In this document: positions 24,771 to 33,282 of the stretch, one piece after another
How positions within the stretch are numbered: the first letter of the stretch is position 1
How the letters are laid out: each line of letters opens with the position of its first letter
Source: Granulicoccus phenolivorans DSM 17626 = NBRC 107789 = JCM 15570
GTDB taxonomy: Bacteria > Actinomycetota > Actinomycetes > Propionibacteriales > Propionibacteriaceae
DNA: 64,000 bases
Assembly (NCBI RefSeq): GCF_000423085.1
Contig: NZ_AUHH01000001.1
Coordinates: 62,001 to 126,000 of the forward strand
Direction of reading: 5' to 3'
Made by a program: the position numbers and the translations under genes
Notes under the pieces: generated by a model
The model's database searches: none
The model's input: only the letters and a program-made list of their open reading frames with translations
Told to the model about the DNA's origin: nothing

Positions 24771-26117
24771 CTATGCGGCGCTACGGTCCACAATCGCCCG
24801 GAACGGGTGCGCGGTGGTCCCCTCCCGGGTCACGGTGTACTGGTAGCCGATCGGTGAGGTCCAGCACAGCACTCCTGGCTCGGGCTGCTCCACCAACCAT
24901 CCCCCGTGCGTCTTGACCCGATGTGCCCGCTGACTCAGCGGGGCCAGATTCCCCACCCGGGTCTGCCCGCAACCCGGCGGCGCGTCATGGACGTAGGGAA
25001 TCGTGTGATCCAGCTCGCACCGCCGCGCCGGCGTCGTGGAGTAGGGCGCCATATCGAACGGCATCTGCGCCTCGATCACCCGGCGCAACCACGCCGGCGG
25101 CCGATACCCGTCCACCGGCTCGGCCCGCGCCACATCGAGCACCGGGTGCACCCGGATGTGACAGCCCCGCAGCACCTCACCCAGCTGATCGGTGAGCACC
25201 GTGCCGAACCGATCCAGATCCACCGTCGGGTCCACCCGGATCCCACCGGACCCGGCATCCACCCGACCCGTCAGGTGCACCACCAACTCCGCCCGCCGGG
25301 TCCCGCGAACCACGGGCTGATCGAAAGTGTCCCCCGGCCCCAACGGCAGCCCCTCCGGCAACGCCGACGACCCCAGGGCATTGCGCGCCAACAGCCCCAG
25401 CGCCTGCGCCCGGCGCTGCCCGAGCGTACTGCCGTCTCCGGCCGGCAACGCCTCGGCGATCCGCCCCAACGCGGTGTCCAACGCCACCCCGTCGGCCGCA
25501 CCCAGCCGGGCCCACACATCCACATGCCCTCGCTCCACCCGGGAGACCCGCACCTCGCGGACCGCGCGAGCCTGCTCCACCTGCTGCGCCGCCAACTCCG
25601 GATCGGCCCCGATCACCAACCGGTCCACCTCCCGCAGCGCCCGCCCGAACGGCAACCGCACCAACGCCCCGGCCACCGGCGCATCGATCGCGGCACAATC
25701 GGCCAGGGACAGCTCCCGCGCCCGCTCGGTCACGATCCGGGCCTGCCACGGCGCCACCTCCCCGGCCACCACCCGGCCCCACAGCACCGGATGCCGGTGC
25801 CGCAGATTCAGCACGAACGCGATCCGTGCCGCGGCCTCGGCGGTACTCACCCGCAACCGCGGCCCCAACTCGGCCGCCAGGAATTCCCCGATCAGCGGCG
25901 TCCCGTCCGACCCGCCGGCGAACACCCGCTCACACCCGGCCAACAACACCGTGCGATCCACCCGATACAGATCACAGGCAGCTGCAATCCCCACCACTTG
26001 GGCGACCTCCCCGGCTCGCTGCTGCTCGATCCCATGATCGATCGCCGCAAACGCGTCGTCGAGCGACTCCGGCTCCCCGGGCGACATATCCGCATCCCAC
26101 AGAACTATCGAACTCAT
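24771..26117 (-). CDS. DUF222 / HNH endonuclease-signature protein (13E12-type)
   Basis: The 448-residue protein has the N-terminal DUF222 region (AEAAARIAFVLNLRHRHPVLWGRVVAGEVAPWQARIV split across strands and helices) and a C-terminal HNH-like segment CELDHTIPY...NLAPLSQRAHRVKTHGGW. Such genes occur in many copies in actinobacterial genomes (13E12 repeat family in mycobacteria). Their function is unknown; the HNH part may be a nuclease. One of the usual paired His residues before VKTHGGW is replaced. CAGGAT lies 6 nt before the ATG, suggesting a leaderless start. Confidence 0.88.
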   Translation of the reverse strand: MSSIVLWDADMSPGEPESLDDAFAAIDHGIEQQRAGEVAQVVGIAAACDLYRVDRTVLLAGCERVFAGGSDGTPLIGEFLAAELGPRLRVSTAEAAARIAFVLNLRHRHPVLWGRVVAGEVAPWQARIVTERARELSLADCAAIDAPVAGALVRLPFGRALREVDRLVIGADPELAAQQVEQARAVREVRVSRVERGHVDVWARLGAADGVALDTALGRIAEALPAGDGSTLGQRRAQALGLLARNALGSSALPEGLPLGPGDTFDQPVVRGTRRAELVVHLTGRVDAGSGGIRVDPTVDLDRFGTVLTDQLGEVLRGCHIRVHPVLDVARAEPVDGYRPPAWLRRVIEAQMPFDMAPYSTTPARRCELDHTIPYVHDAPPGCGQTRVGNLAPLSQRAHRVKTHGGWLVEQPEPGVLCWTSPIGYQYTVTREGTTAHPFRAIVDRSAA

Positions 26118-26154
26118 GTTTCAATCCTGGCAGCCCCCACTGACAAAAAATGCA

Positions 26155-26970
26155 TCACCCCGGCCAGGACTCCACCCCGCACTGCCCGATCCGGTTGTCA
26201 CCGGCCGCAAGGACCACCCCGTCGGCCCGCAGCCCGAGTGTGTGCCCGGCCCCCGCAGCGACCTCGACGACCTCTCGCCACGCTGCCACCTCACACTGCC
26301 CGTACGCATTGTCCCCGGCGGCCAGCACCCGGCCGTCCGAAGTGACGGCAACCACGTGCCGGCTCCCCGCGGCCACCGCCACCACACCCCGCCAGCCGGA
26401 GACGTCGCCGACCACCACCCCGGCGACCACCACGTGCCCGTCCCCGGTCACCCCGAATGTGCTCAGGTATCCGGCCGCAACGGCCCGCACCCCGCGCCAG
26501 GCGGCGACATTGCACTGCCCGCGCCGATTGTTGCCCACCGCGACGACCGTGCCATCGGCGCGCAGTCCCACCGAGTGCCAGTCCCCGGCACTGAGGGCGA
26601 TGATCTCCCGCCAGGTCTCCACCGCGCAGGCGCCTTCGCTGCGCCGCCCGGCTGCCACGACCCGCCCATCCGCGCGGCGGCCGAGCGTACGCCGCCAGCC
26701 CGCGGCAACCGCCACCACCTCCGACCAGGCAGCGACCTCGCACTGGCCGTCCCCGTTCCAGCCGACCGCGACCACCGACCCGTCCCGGCACAATCCCACG
26801 GTGTGCGAGCGGCCGGTATTCGGCGCCTCGTGCACGTTCCCGGCCGCGACCGCGACCACATTCCGCCACGACGCCACCCGGCATTCCGGGGCCCGGGGAC
26901 CACCGGCGGCGACCACCGACCCGTCCGGGCGTACCCCGACCGAATGCCGCCGGCCGGCCGCGATCCGCAC
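26155..26970 (-). CDS. RCC1-repeat beta-propeller protein
   Basis: The 271-residue protein consists of repeated RCC1-type units of about 35-40 residues. Each has a pattern like HSVGLRADGTVVAVGNN followed by RGQCNVAAW and xxVRAVAAG; about six are visible. RCC1 propellers in bacteria are mostly uncharacterised scaffolds. There is no signal peptide, so a cytoplasmic place is likely. The GTG start is 2 nt after the stop of the glutamine amidotransferase, indicating one operon running from metG. Confidence 0.85.
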   Translation of the reverse strand: MRIAAGRRHSVGVRPDGSVVAAGGPRAPECRVASWRNVVAVAAGNVHEAPNTGRSHTVGLCRDGSVVAVGWNGDGQCEVAAWSEVVAVAAGWRRTLGRRADGRVVAAGRRSEGACAVETWREIIALSAGDWHSVGLRADGTVVAVGNNRRGQCNVAAWRGVRAVAAGYLSTFGVTGDGHVVVAGVVVGDVSGWRGVVAVAAGSRHVVAVTSDGRVLAAGDNAYGQCEVAAWREVVEVAAGAGHTLGLRADGVVLAAGDNRIGQCGVESWPG

Positions 26971-26972
26971 GC

Positions 26973-27656
26973 TCAGCGCACTTGTTCGGCGAACGCCGCG
27001 ATCACTGCCCGGCTGTTCGCCGCCACCCGGTCATCCACCTCACGCAGCCGCCGGACCAGCTCCCGGCCGTTCTGCCCATCCTGATCGGCCCACTTCCCGA
27101 CCAACTCCGGGGAGGCCTCGGGATGGAACTGGACGCCGAGCGCCGACCCCAGCCGGAACGCTTGATTCGGATACTTCTTCGAGCGGGCCAGCTCCGTCGC
27201 CCCCGGCGGCAGCACGGAGACGACATCGTGGTGCGACTCCGCAAACAGTGCCGGACCGCCGGCCGCCACCGGCCCGAGCACCGGATCCTCGGCCGCGGCC
27301 GCGAGCCACTCGATCTCCACGGGGCCGTCCTCCGGACCGGCATCCGCACCCACGCTCACCTCCCCGCCCAGCACCTCGGCGAGCAGTTGGTGGCCCAGAC
27401 AGATCCCCAGGATCGGCACCTGCACACTGTGCAGATCCGCGATCAGATCGGCCACCGCCGCCGACCACGGCTGCGGCTCGCGTACGCTCATCCGCCCGCC
27501 GAGAATGATCAGGCCATCACCGACCGACCCCAACGGCGGCACCGGCTTCTCGTACAGCGGAATCAGCGAGCAGCCCACCCGAAGGTCCTTCAGCCAGCCG
27601 GCCAGCCGGTCGATCGGCACCCTGGCATCCAGCTGCAGCACGGTGACGCGTGGCAC
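26973..27656 (-). CDS. Class-I glutamine amidotransferase domain protein (GuaA-N-like)
   Basis: The 227-residue protein has the catalytic nucleophile motif GICLGHQLLAEVLGG, the DGLIILGGRMSV loop and the His-Glu part of the triad in GVQFHPEASPEL. It hydrolyses glutamine to supply ammonia, or acts on another gamma-glutamyl compound; free-standing relatives include gamma-glutamyl hydrolases. No synthetase partner is adjacent. GTG 27656 follows a GAGGGGG site and lies 9 nt after the thioesterase stop. Confidence 0.85.
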   Translation of the reverse strand: MPRVTVLQLDARVPIDRLAGWLKDLRVGCSLIPLYEKPVPPLGSVGDGLIILGGRMSVREPQPWSAAVADLIADLHSVQVPILGICLGHQLLAEVLGGEVSVGADAGPEDGPVEIEWLAAAAEDPVLGPVAAGGPALFAESHHDVVSVLPPGATELARSKKYPNQAFRLGSALGVQFHPEASPELVGKWADQDGQNGRELVRRLREVDDRVAANSRAVIAAFAEQVR

Positions 27657-27665
27657 GAATCCCCC

Positions 27666-28100
27666 TCAGTGCCGGTCGGCCGGCACGATCGCCATGGTGC
27701 AGCGCGACACGCACACCAGCTTGCCGTCCTCGTTGGCGATCCGGATGTCCCAGATCTGCGAGGTCCGCCCGCGACTGATCGGGGTCCCGGTCGCGTACAC
27801 CCAGCCGCTGCTGGCCGGGCGGATGTGGTTGGCGTTGATCTCCATCCCGACCGCGAGCGACTCCTTCGGATCCAGGGTCAACAGCGCACCCCAGGACGCC
27901 ACCGTCTCGGCCAGCGCGACCGAGGCTCCGCCGTGCAGGATTCCGTAGGGCTGGTGGGTGCGTCCGTCCACCGGCATCCGGACCACCAGGGCATCGTCGG
28001 TGAACTCCACCAGTTCCATCCCCAGCGTCGAGATCAGCGTGGAATCCCGCTCCCCGTTCAGCTGGGTGGGCAGATTGTCCGGGTCGTACCAGATGCTCAT
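27666..28100 (-). CDS. PaaI-type hotdog-fold thioesterase
   Basis: The 144-residue protein matches the hotdog thioesterase family: GMELVEFTDDALVVRMPV, the catalytic-region motif YGILHGGASVALAETVAS, and NANHIRPASSGWVYATGTP. It hydrolyses acyl-CoA thioesters such as phenylacetyl-type or aromatic acyl-CoAs; the substrate here is unknown. ATG 28100 is preceded by AAGGAA. It is 11 nt downstream of metG. Confidence 0.88.
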   Translation of the reverse strand: MSIWYDPDNLPTQLNGERDSTLISTLGMELVEFTDDALVVRMPVDGRTHQPYGILHGGASVALAETVASWGALLTLDPKESLAVGMEINANHIRPASSGWVYATGTPISRGRTSQIWDIRIANEDGKLVCVSRCTMAIVPADRH

Positions 28101-28111
28101 GGATCGGTTCC

Positions 28112-29899
28112 TTACTTGGCGATGGGGGCCCACGCGGGCCCGGTCTGGCCGAGGCTGTCATCCAGCTTCGGGAACAACGGGGTGGGCTTGGCCAGCGGGG
28201 TGCCGGGCACGATCGGCCGGTGCGCCCAGGTGGCCTGTTCGGCGGCGTAATCGCCGGTCAGCACCGGATAGTCGGAGTTGCCCTCCTCGCTGACGGTCCG
28301 GATCTCGGGCTGTTGTGCCCAGACCCCGGAGCCACCGAGGGATTCGAAGACCTTCTGCGAGGCGTGCGGCAGGAACGGGGTCATCATCGTGTTGATGTCG
28401 GTGACCGCCTGGAGCACGGTGTGCAGGATGGTGTCCCGGCGTACCGGATCCTCCTTGAGCTTCCACGGCTCGGTCTCCGACAGGTAGCGGTTGGTCAGCC
28501 CGGCCAGCCGCATCACCTCGGTGATCGAGTTCTTGAACCGGTTCTTGCCCAGCAGGTCCCCGACGGTCCCGAAGCCGCCCTGGATCGCCGACAGCAGTTC
28601 CCGGTCGGCCGGGAGCAGATCGCCCGCGGTCGGGATCGCGCCGACATTCTTGTGCGCCATCGAGATGGACCGGCTGACCAGGTTGCCCCACTCGTTGGCG
28701 AGTTCGGTGTTGTTGCGCCGGACGAACTCGTCCCAGGTGAAGTCGGAGTCGGAGTTCTCCGGGCCGGCGACGGCGATGTAGTAGCGCAGCGCGTCCGGCC
28801 CGAACTCCTTGAGGAAGTCGGTCACGTAGATCACGGTCTTGCGAGAGGTCGAGAACTTCGAGCCCGACATGGTCAGGTATTCGCTGGAGACCAACTCGGT
28901 CGGCAGGTTCAACGTCCCGAACCGGCCGGGCGTACCCCCCTTGGCGCCCCGCCCGGACTCCCCGAGCAGCATCGACGGCCAGATCACCGAGTGGAAGACG
29001 ATGTTGTCCTTGCCCATGAAGTAGTAGGACTTCGCCTCCGGGTCGTTCCACCACTTCTTCCACGCGTTCGGGTCGCCGGAGCGGTACGCCCACTCGATCG
29101 AGGCGGACAGGTAGCCGATCACGGCGTCGAACCAGACGTAGATCCGCTTCATCGGCTGATCCCGCCAGCCGTCCAGCGGAATCGGGATGCCCCAGTCCAG
29201 GTCCCGGGTGATCGCCCGCGGATGCAGGTCCTTCAGCAGATTCTGGGAGAATTTGAGTACGTTCGGACGCCAGTCGGTCCGGGTGTCGAGCCAGCGGCCG
29301 ACCTCGTCGGCCAGCGCCGGCAGGTCCAGGTAGAAGTGTTCGGTCTCCACGAACTTGGGGGTCTCCCCGTTGATCCGCGACCGCGGATTCTTCAACTCGA
29401 TCGGGTCGAGCTGGTTGCCGCAGTTGTCGCACTGGTCGCCGCGGGCGCCGTCGTACCCACAGATCGGACAGGTGCCCTCGATGTAACGGTCGGGCAGGGT
29501 GCGCCCGGTGCTCGGGCTGACCGCGCCCATGCCCTTCTTGGCGACCACGTAGCCGTTGTTGTAGAGCGCGGTGAACATGTCCTGGGTGACCCGCTCATGG
29601 TTCTTCGTCGTGGTGCGGGTGAACAGGTCATAGCTGAGCCCGAGCCCGTGCAGGTCCTCCACGATGACCCGGTTGTACTTGTTCGCGAGTTCCTTCGCGG
29701 TGAGCCCCTCCTGCTCGGCCTGCACCTGGATCGGGGTGCCGAACTCGTCGGTGCCGGAGACCATCAGCACCTCGTTGCCGCTCATCCGCATGTACCGCGA
29801 GAAGACATCGGAGGGGACCCCGAATCCGGAGACGTGTCCGATGTGGCGGGGGCCGTTGGCGTACGGCCAGGCGACGGCGGTCAACACGCGTGAACTCAT
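28112..29899 (-). CDS. metG: Methionine--tRNA ligase
   Basis: The 595-residue class-I synthetase has the HIGH motif within [20 protein letters not shown], a zinc knuckle [18 protein letters not shown], and the KMSKS equivalent KFSTSRK. The anticodon-binding helical domain ends the protein, with no C-terminal tRNA-binding domain. It charges initiator and elongator tRNA-Met. ATG 29899 is favoured over GTG 29908 because TAGGGT lies exactly 7 nt upstream (29907-29912, leaderless). It heads an operon with the thioesterase, amidotransferase and RCC1 genes. Confidence 0.96.
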   Translation of the reverse strand: MSSRVLTAVAWPYANGPRHIGHVSGFGVPSDVFSRYMRMSGNEVLMVSGTDEFGTPIQVQAEQEGLTAKELANKYNRVIVEDLHGLGLSYDLFTRTTTKNHERVTQDMFTALYNNGYVVAKKGMGAVSPSTGRTLPDRYIEGTCPICGYDGARGDQCDNCGNQLDPIELKNPRSRINGETPKFVETEHFYLDLPALADEVGRWLDTRTDWRPNVLKFSQNLLKDLHPRAITRDLDWGIPIPLDGWRDQPMKRIYVWFDAVIGYLSASIEWAYRSGDPNAWKKWWNDPEAKSYYFMGKDNIVFHSVIWPSMLLGESGRGAKGGTPGRFGTLNLPTELVSSEYLTMSGSKFSTSRKTVIYVTDFLKEFGPDALRYYIAVAGPENSDSDFTWDEFVRRNNTELANEWGNLVSRSISMAHKNVGAIPTAGDLLPADRELLSAIQGGFGTVGDLLGKNRFKNSITEVMRLAGLTNRYLSETEPWKLKEDPVRRDTILHTVLQAVTDINTMMTPFLPHASQKVFESLGGSGVWAQQPEIRTVSEEGNSDYPVLTGDYAAEQATWAHRPIVPGTPLAKPTPLFPKLDDSLGQTGPAWAPIAK

Positions 29900-30045
29900 G
29901 GACGCCACCCTAATGCGTGGGACCGATCCCCTCGGTCCGCGCTCAACCGCGAGGCCTCGGCGGGGCGACCAGTTGTACGCGGGAGGTGACCTGCAGTTTG
30001 GTCAGCAGGGAACTGTTCCCGGGAAGCCAGGGGGTTGTCCCGGGT

Positions 30046-31128
30046 TCAGCTCTCCCGCAGCGCGGCGAATCCGTCGAAGACCTCGGCGATCAGTTCCTGC
30101 TTCTCCTCGAATCCGAGGAAGGCAGCGTCGGCGGCGTTGACGGTGAAGGTCTCCAGGTCGTCGAGGTCATAGCCGAACGCGGCGGCCAGTTCGCTGAACT
30201 CGCGGGTCAGCGTGGTCCGGCTCATCAGTCGGTTGTCGCAGGAGACAGTCACATTGAAGCCGAGATCGTAGAGGTCGCCGAAGGGGTGCTCGGCATAGCT
30301 GGCGGCGATCCCGGTCTGCAGGTTCGAACTCGGGCAGACCTCCAGCGGGATCTGGGTATCGCGGACCAGCGCGGCCAGATCGCCCAGGATCCACCCGTCC
30401 CCCTCCCGGCGCACGTCGTCCAGGATCCGCACCCCGTGGCCCAACCGGTACGCCCCGCAGCGCCCGATCGCGGCCTGGATCGAGCCCAGTCCCTCGGCCT
30501 CCCCGGCGTGCAGCGTGTAGCGCATGTTGTGCGCGCGCAGCCACTCGTACGCCTCCGGATGCCGGTCCGGCGGGAAGCCGATCTCGGGTCCGGCGATGTC
30601 GAAGCCACACACCGAATCGTGCCGGTACGCCGTCGCCAGCCGGGCGATCTCCAGCCAGCGGTCGCTCTGGCGCATCGCGGTGACCAGTTGCGCGGCGATG
30701 ATGGACTGCCCCTGGGTGGCGGCTTCGGCGACCCCTTCGGCGAGCCCGTCCCGGACGGCCTCGACCGCGGCTTCCAGGGTCAGCCCGGCGCGTTGGTGCT
30801 GCTCGGGGGCCCAGCGCGCCTCGGCGTACACCACCCCGTCGGCGGCCTGGTCGAGCACCCATTCCCGCGCGACCCGGCGCAGCGCGTCGGCGCTCTGCAT
30901 GACCGCGATGGTGTGGTCGAAGGTTTCCAGGTAGCGGGCCAGCGTGCCGGAGTCGGCGGCCTCGAAGAACCAGGTGCCCAGTGCCTCCGGGTCGGCGGCC
31001 GGGAGTTGGTGTCCGGCGGCCTCGGCCAACTCGAGAATCGTGGCCGGGCGCAGTCCCCCGTCCAGATGGTCGTGCAGCGCCACCTTGGGCGCGCGCCGGA
31101 TGAGGTCGGGGGTGAGGGCATCGGTCAT
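30046..31128 (-). CDS. add: Adenosine deaminase
   Basis: The 360-residue protein has the metal-binding ALHDHLDGGLRPATI at the N-terminus (usually PKxELHxHLDG), the HAGE motif in RYTLHAGEAEG, the catalytic-region RLGHGVRI, LEVCPSSNLQT and VSCDNRLMS. It converts adenosine or deoxyadenosine to inosine for salvage. ATG 31128 overlaps the cdd stop as ATGA, giving a cdd-add operon that also occurs in other actinobacteria near deoD and pmmB. Confidence 0.95.
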   Translation of the reverse strand: MTDALTPDLIRRAPKVALHDHLDGGLRPATILELAEAAGHQLPAADPEALGTWFFEAADSGTLARYLETFDHTIAVMQSADALRRVAREWVLDQAADGVVYAEARWAPEQHQRAGLTLEAAVEAVRDGLAEGVAEAATQGQSIIAAQLVTAMRQSDRWLEIARLATAYRHDSVCGFDIAGPEIGFPPDRHPEAYEWLRAHNMRYTLHAGEAEGLGSIQAAIGRCGAYRLGHGVRILDDVRREGDGWILGDLAALVRDTQIPLEVCPSSNLQTGIAASYAEHPFGDLYDLGFNVTVSCDNRLMSRTTLTREFSELAAAFGYDLDDLETFTVNAADAAFLGFEEKQELIAEVFDGFAALRES

Positions 31129-31559
31129 TGCAGGGCTCCTTCCCGAGCCTGGTTCGCGGTCAGGTCGTGCGGCCCGAACGGTTGCGGGAGCACCTCGAGG
31201 ATGGTGCGCACACCTTCGGGGGTACGCAGCAGCAGGGTCGGCCCGCCGGCCTCGTAGAGCAATTGGCGGCAGCGGCCGCACGGCATGATCAGGTCCGCGG
31301 CGGCGTTGACGCACAGGAAGGCGACCAGCCGCCCGCCCCCGCCGGCATGCAGCGCGGAGACCAGGCCGCATTCGGCGCACAGGGTCAGCCCATAGGAGGC
31401 GTTCTCCACATTGCAGCCGACGACGATCCGGCCGTCTTCGACCAGCGCCGCCGCCCCGACGGGATATCCCGAGTAGGGCACGTACGCGCGTTCGCTGATC
31501 GCGACGGCCTGGGCGTGCAGACTGTCCCAGTCGATCTCGGGTTCCGGCGAATGCGGCAT
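31125..31559 (-). CDS. cdd: Cytidine deaminase
   Basis: The 144-residue protein has the zinc site CAECGLVSAL and MPCGRCRQLL together with NVENASYGLTLCAE. It deaminates cytidine and deoxycytidine. ATG 31559 is preceded by GGGGAGG. It is coupled to add by a 4-nt overlap. Confidence 0.95.
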   Translation of the reverse strand: MPHSPEPEIDWDSLHAQAVAISERAYVPYSGYPVGAAALVEDGRIVVGCNVENASYGLTLCAECGLVSALHAGGGGRLVAFLCVNAAADLIMPCGRCRQLLYEAGGPTLLLRTPEGVRTILEVLPQPFGPHDLTANQAREGALQ

Positions 31560-31623
31560 CGGCCTCCCCTTTCTGCGGTCAGGTTCTTCGGGCAGGGCTC
31601 ACCCTAGCCCTAGACTCGGGCCC

Positions 31624-32247
31624 ATGGCTGACACCGAACTCGTCGTGCAACGCGCCGGCTCCACTGCCGCGGATGCGCCGCTGATCCTGCTGCTGCACGG
31701 CCGGGGTGCCGACGAGCGGAGCATGCTGGGGTTGGCCGATGTGCTGCCGCGCGGGCTCGCGTACGCCGCCGTGCGGGGCCCGGTGGCCCTCCCCGAGGGC
31801 GGCTTCACCTGGTTCCAGAACGCCGGTCTGGGTCGGCCGCTGCCGGAGTCGTTGAACTCTTCGATCGCAGTGCTCACCGCGTGGCTGGACGCCGAGGCGG
31901 CCGGTCGGCCGGTGGTCCCGGTCGGTTTCAGCGCCGGGGCCCTGTTCGGCGGCGGGTTGCTGCTGAGCGATCCCGGTCGGTACGCCGGGTTCGGCCTGCT
32001 GTTGGGAGCGCTGCCGCTGCACGCCGGGCTGTCCACCCAGGGGCACCCGTGGACCGGGAAGCCGGTACTGGCGGTACACGCCGAGGCCGATGAGGTGATG
32101 CCGGCCGAGTTGATGAGCGAGGCCTGGCGGTGGGTGCACGAGGAATCCGGGGCCACCGTGACCAGTGCGATCGTGGCGGGCGGACATACCATCAGCGTGG
32201 AGACCGCCGGCCTGCTGAGCGACTGGCTGACCGGCCTGTTCGGCTGA
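31624..32247 (+). CDS. Phospholipase/carboxylesterase-family alpha/beta hydrolase
   Basis: The 207-residue protein has LILLLHGRGADERSM, the nucleophile elbow PVGFSAGALFGGGLL, the Asp region VHAEADEVMP and the His in VAGGHTIS, a complete Ser-Asp-His triad for a YpfH/carboxylesterase-2-type serine hydrolase. The substrate is unknown. TAGACT (31611-31616) lies 7 nt before the ATG (leaderless). It is convergent with the GNAT gene, with a short shared hairpin of CTGACCGG and CCGGTCAG at 32227-32260. Confidence 0.88.
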   Translation: MADTELVVQRAGSTAADAPLILLLHGRGADERSMLGLADVLPRGLAYAAVRGPVALPEGGFTWFQNAGLGRPLPESLNSSIAVLTAWLDAEAAGRPVVPVGFSAGALFGGGLLLSDPGRYAGFGLLLGALPLHAGLSTQGHPWTGKPVLAVHAEADEVMPAELMSEAWRWVHEESGATVTSAIVAGGHTISVETAGLLSDWLTGLFG

Positions 32248-32256
32248 GTCGACCGG

Positions 32257-32796
32257 TCAGTCCCGGGGCAGCGCCAGCAGCATCACATCGGCGTACTCCT
32301 CGGTGGCGACGGTACGCCAGCCCTGCCGGGCGTACAGGTCGATGGCGGGGTTGCCGGCCTCCACACTCAGGCTGAGCCCGGCCACCCCGCGTTCGGTGGC
32401 GACGGCGACGATCTCGCCCAGGAGGGCGGTCCCGATGCCTCGGCCGCGATGATCGACGAACACGCAGATGTTCAGCTCCGGAGCGTCGATGGCGACGAAG
32501 CCGTAGCCGGGGTGGGCCGGGTCGGCGTACTGGCACCACACGACCCCCAGCGGCACCGATCCGTCGACCGCCACCAGGCCGAAATCCCGCGGACCGAACT
32601 CGGTGTAGTGACCCATGATCGGATGCGCGGCGATCTGGGCCCGGGTGAACCGCTCGATGCCGGTCCAGTTGAAGTTCTCGTAGCAGGCCTGCTCGATCAG
32701 GCCCCGATCGGCGGCCGGGTCCAACGCCCGGAATTGCACCGACCCCGTCCCGGCGGGCCGGGGCGGGGTCTGGTCTGAATTGGGGCGGTCGGTCAC
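32257..32796 (-). CDS. GNAT-family N-acetyltransferase
   Basis: The 179-residue protein has the acetyl-CoA binding segment VFVDHRGRGIGTALLGEIV and the C-terminal SLSVEAGNPAIDLYARQGW typical of GNAT enzymes. The acceptor is unknown. GTG 32796 overlaps the HU gene stop by 4 nt, so the two are coupled. Confidence 0.88.
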   Translation of the reverse strand: MTDRPNSDQTPPRPAGTGSVQFRALDPAADRGLIEQACYENFNWTGIERFTRAQIAAHPIMGHYTEFGPRDFGLVAVDGSVPLGVVWCQYADPAHPGYGFVAIDAPELNICVFVDHRGRGIGTALLGEIVAVATERGVAGLSLSVEAGNPAIDLYARQGWRTVATEEYADVMLLALPRD

Positions 32797-33074
32797 TTCT
32801 CGCCGGCCACGGCGGCCTTGAACTGGGCGGCGGGCTTGAAACCCGGCACCGAGGTCGCTGCGATCTGGATCTCCGCACCGGTCTGCGGGTTGCGGCCGGT
32901 GCGCGCGGCGCGCTCACGCTTCTCGAAGGTGCCCAGGCCCGGGATGGCGACCCGGTTCCCGCTGGCAACCGCTCCCGAGATGGACTCGATCAGCGCGCCG
33001 AGGGCGGCGTCGGCGTCAGCCTGGGTGATGCCGGCGGCCTTGGCCATTGCCTCGAGGAGTTCCTTCTTCGTCAT
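32793..33074 (-). CDS. hup: HU-family nucleoid-associated DNA-binding protein
   Basis: The 93-residue protein matches bacterial HU: MTKKELLEAMAKAAGITQADADAALGAL, GNRVAIPGLGTFEKRERAARTGRNPQTG, and VPGFKPAAQFKAAV. It is a short HU without the Lys/Ala-rich tail of mycobacterial HupB. ATG 33074 has AAAAGGA upstream; an in-frame extension adds nothing conserved. Confidence 0.93.
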   Translation of the reverse strand: MTKKELLEAMAKAAGITQADADAALGALIESISGAVASGNRVAIPGLGTFEKRERAARTGRNPQTGAEIQIAATSVPGFKPAAQFKAAVAGEK

Positions 33075-33200
33075 GGCAATCCTTTTCCGATAGGGGTCGT
33101 GCTTCACACAATAACCACACGACAGCGCGCAACCCCAGTAAAGACAAGGGTTTGCGCCGTGTCGAGCCGGTTTTCGGTCGATTTTGGGGCCTCAGTCGCT

Positions 33201-33262
33201 TCCGACCCGGCCACCGGGTCGGAGCGGACGTGCTACCTTCCTGTACGCAAATGACAATCATT
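33201..33262 (+). promoter_or_regulatory. Inverted repeat and AATGACAATCATT element upstream of the HAF-repeat gene
   Basis: TCCGACCCGG-CCA-CCGGGTCGGA (33201-33223) is a perfect 10-bp inverted repeat in the HU/HAF divergent gap. At 33250-33262 the palindrome AATGA-CAA-TCATT resembles part of the Fur/Zur-type consensus TGATAATCATTATCA and lies just before the GGAGG ribosome binding site, where a repressor could act. Confidence 0.35.
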
Positions 33263-33282
33263 CTTCTTAAATGGAGGCCTCT

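Noticed and set aside
24771-26117. DUF222/HNH gene as a mobile element or homing endonuclease
   Set aside because: These genes are a dispersed chromosomal family in actinobacteria, and no intron, intein or terminal repeats are present around it.
32227-32260. CTGACCGG/CCGGTCAG pair between the esterase and GNAT genes as a strong terminator
   Set aside because: The arms lie partly in coding sequence with an 18-nt loop and no T-run; noted only as a weak convergent hairpin.
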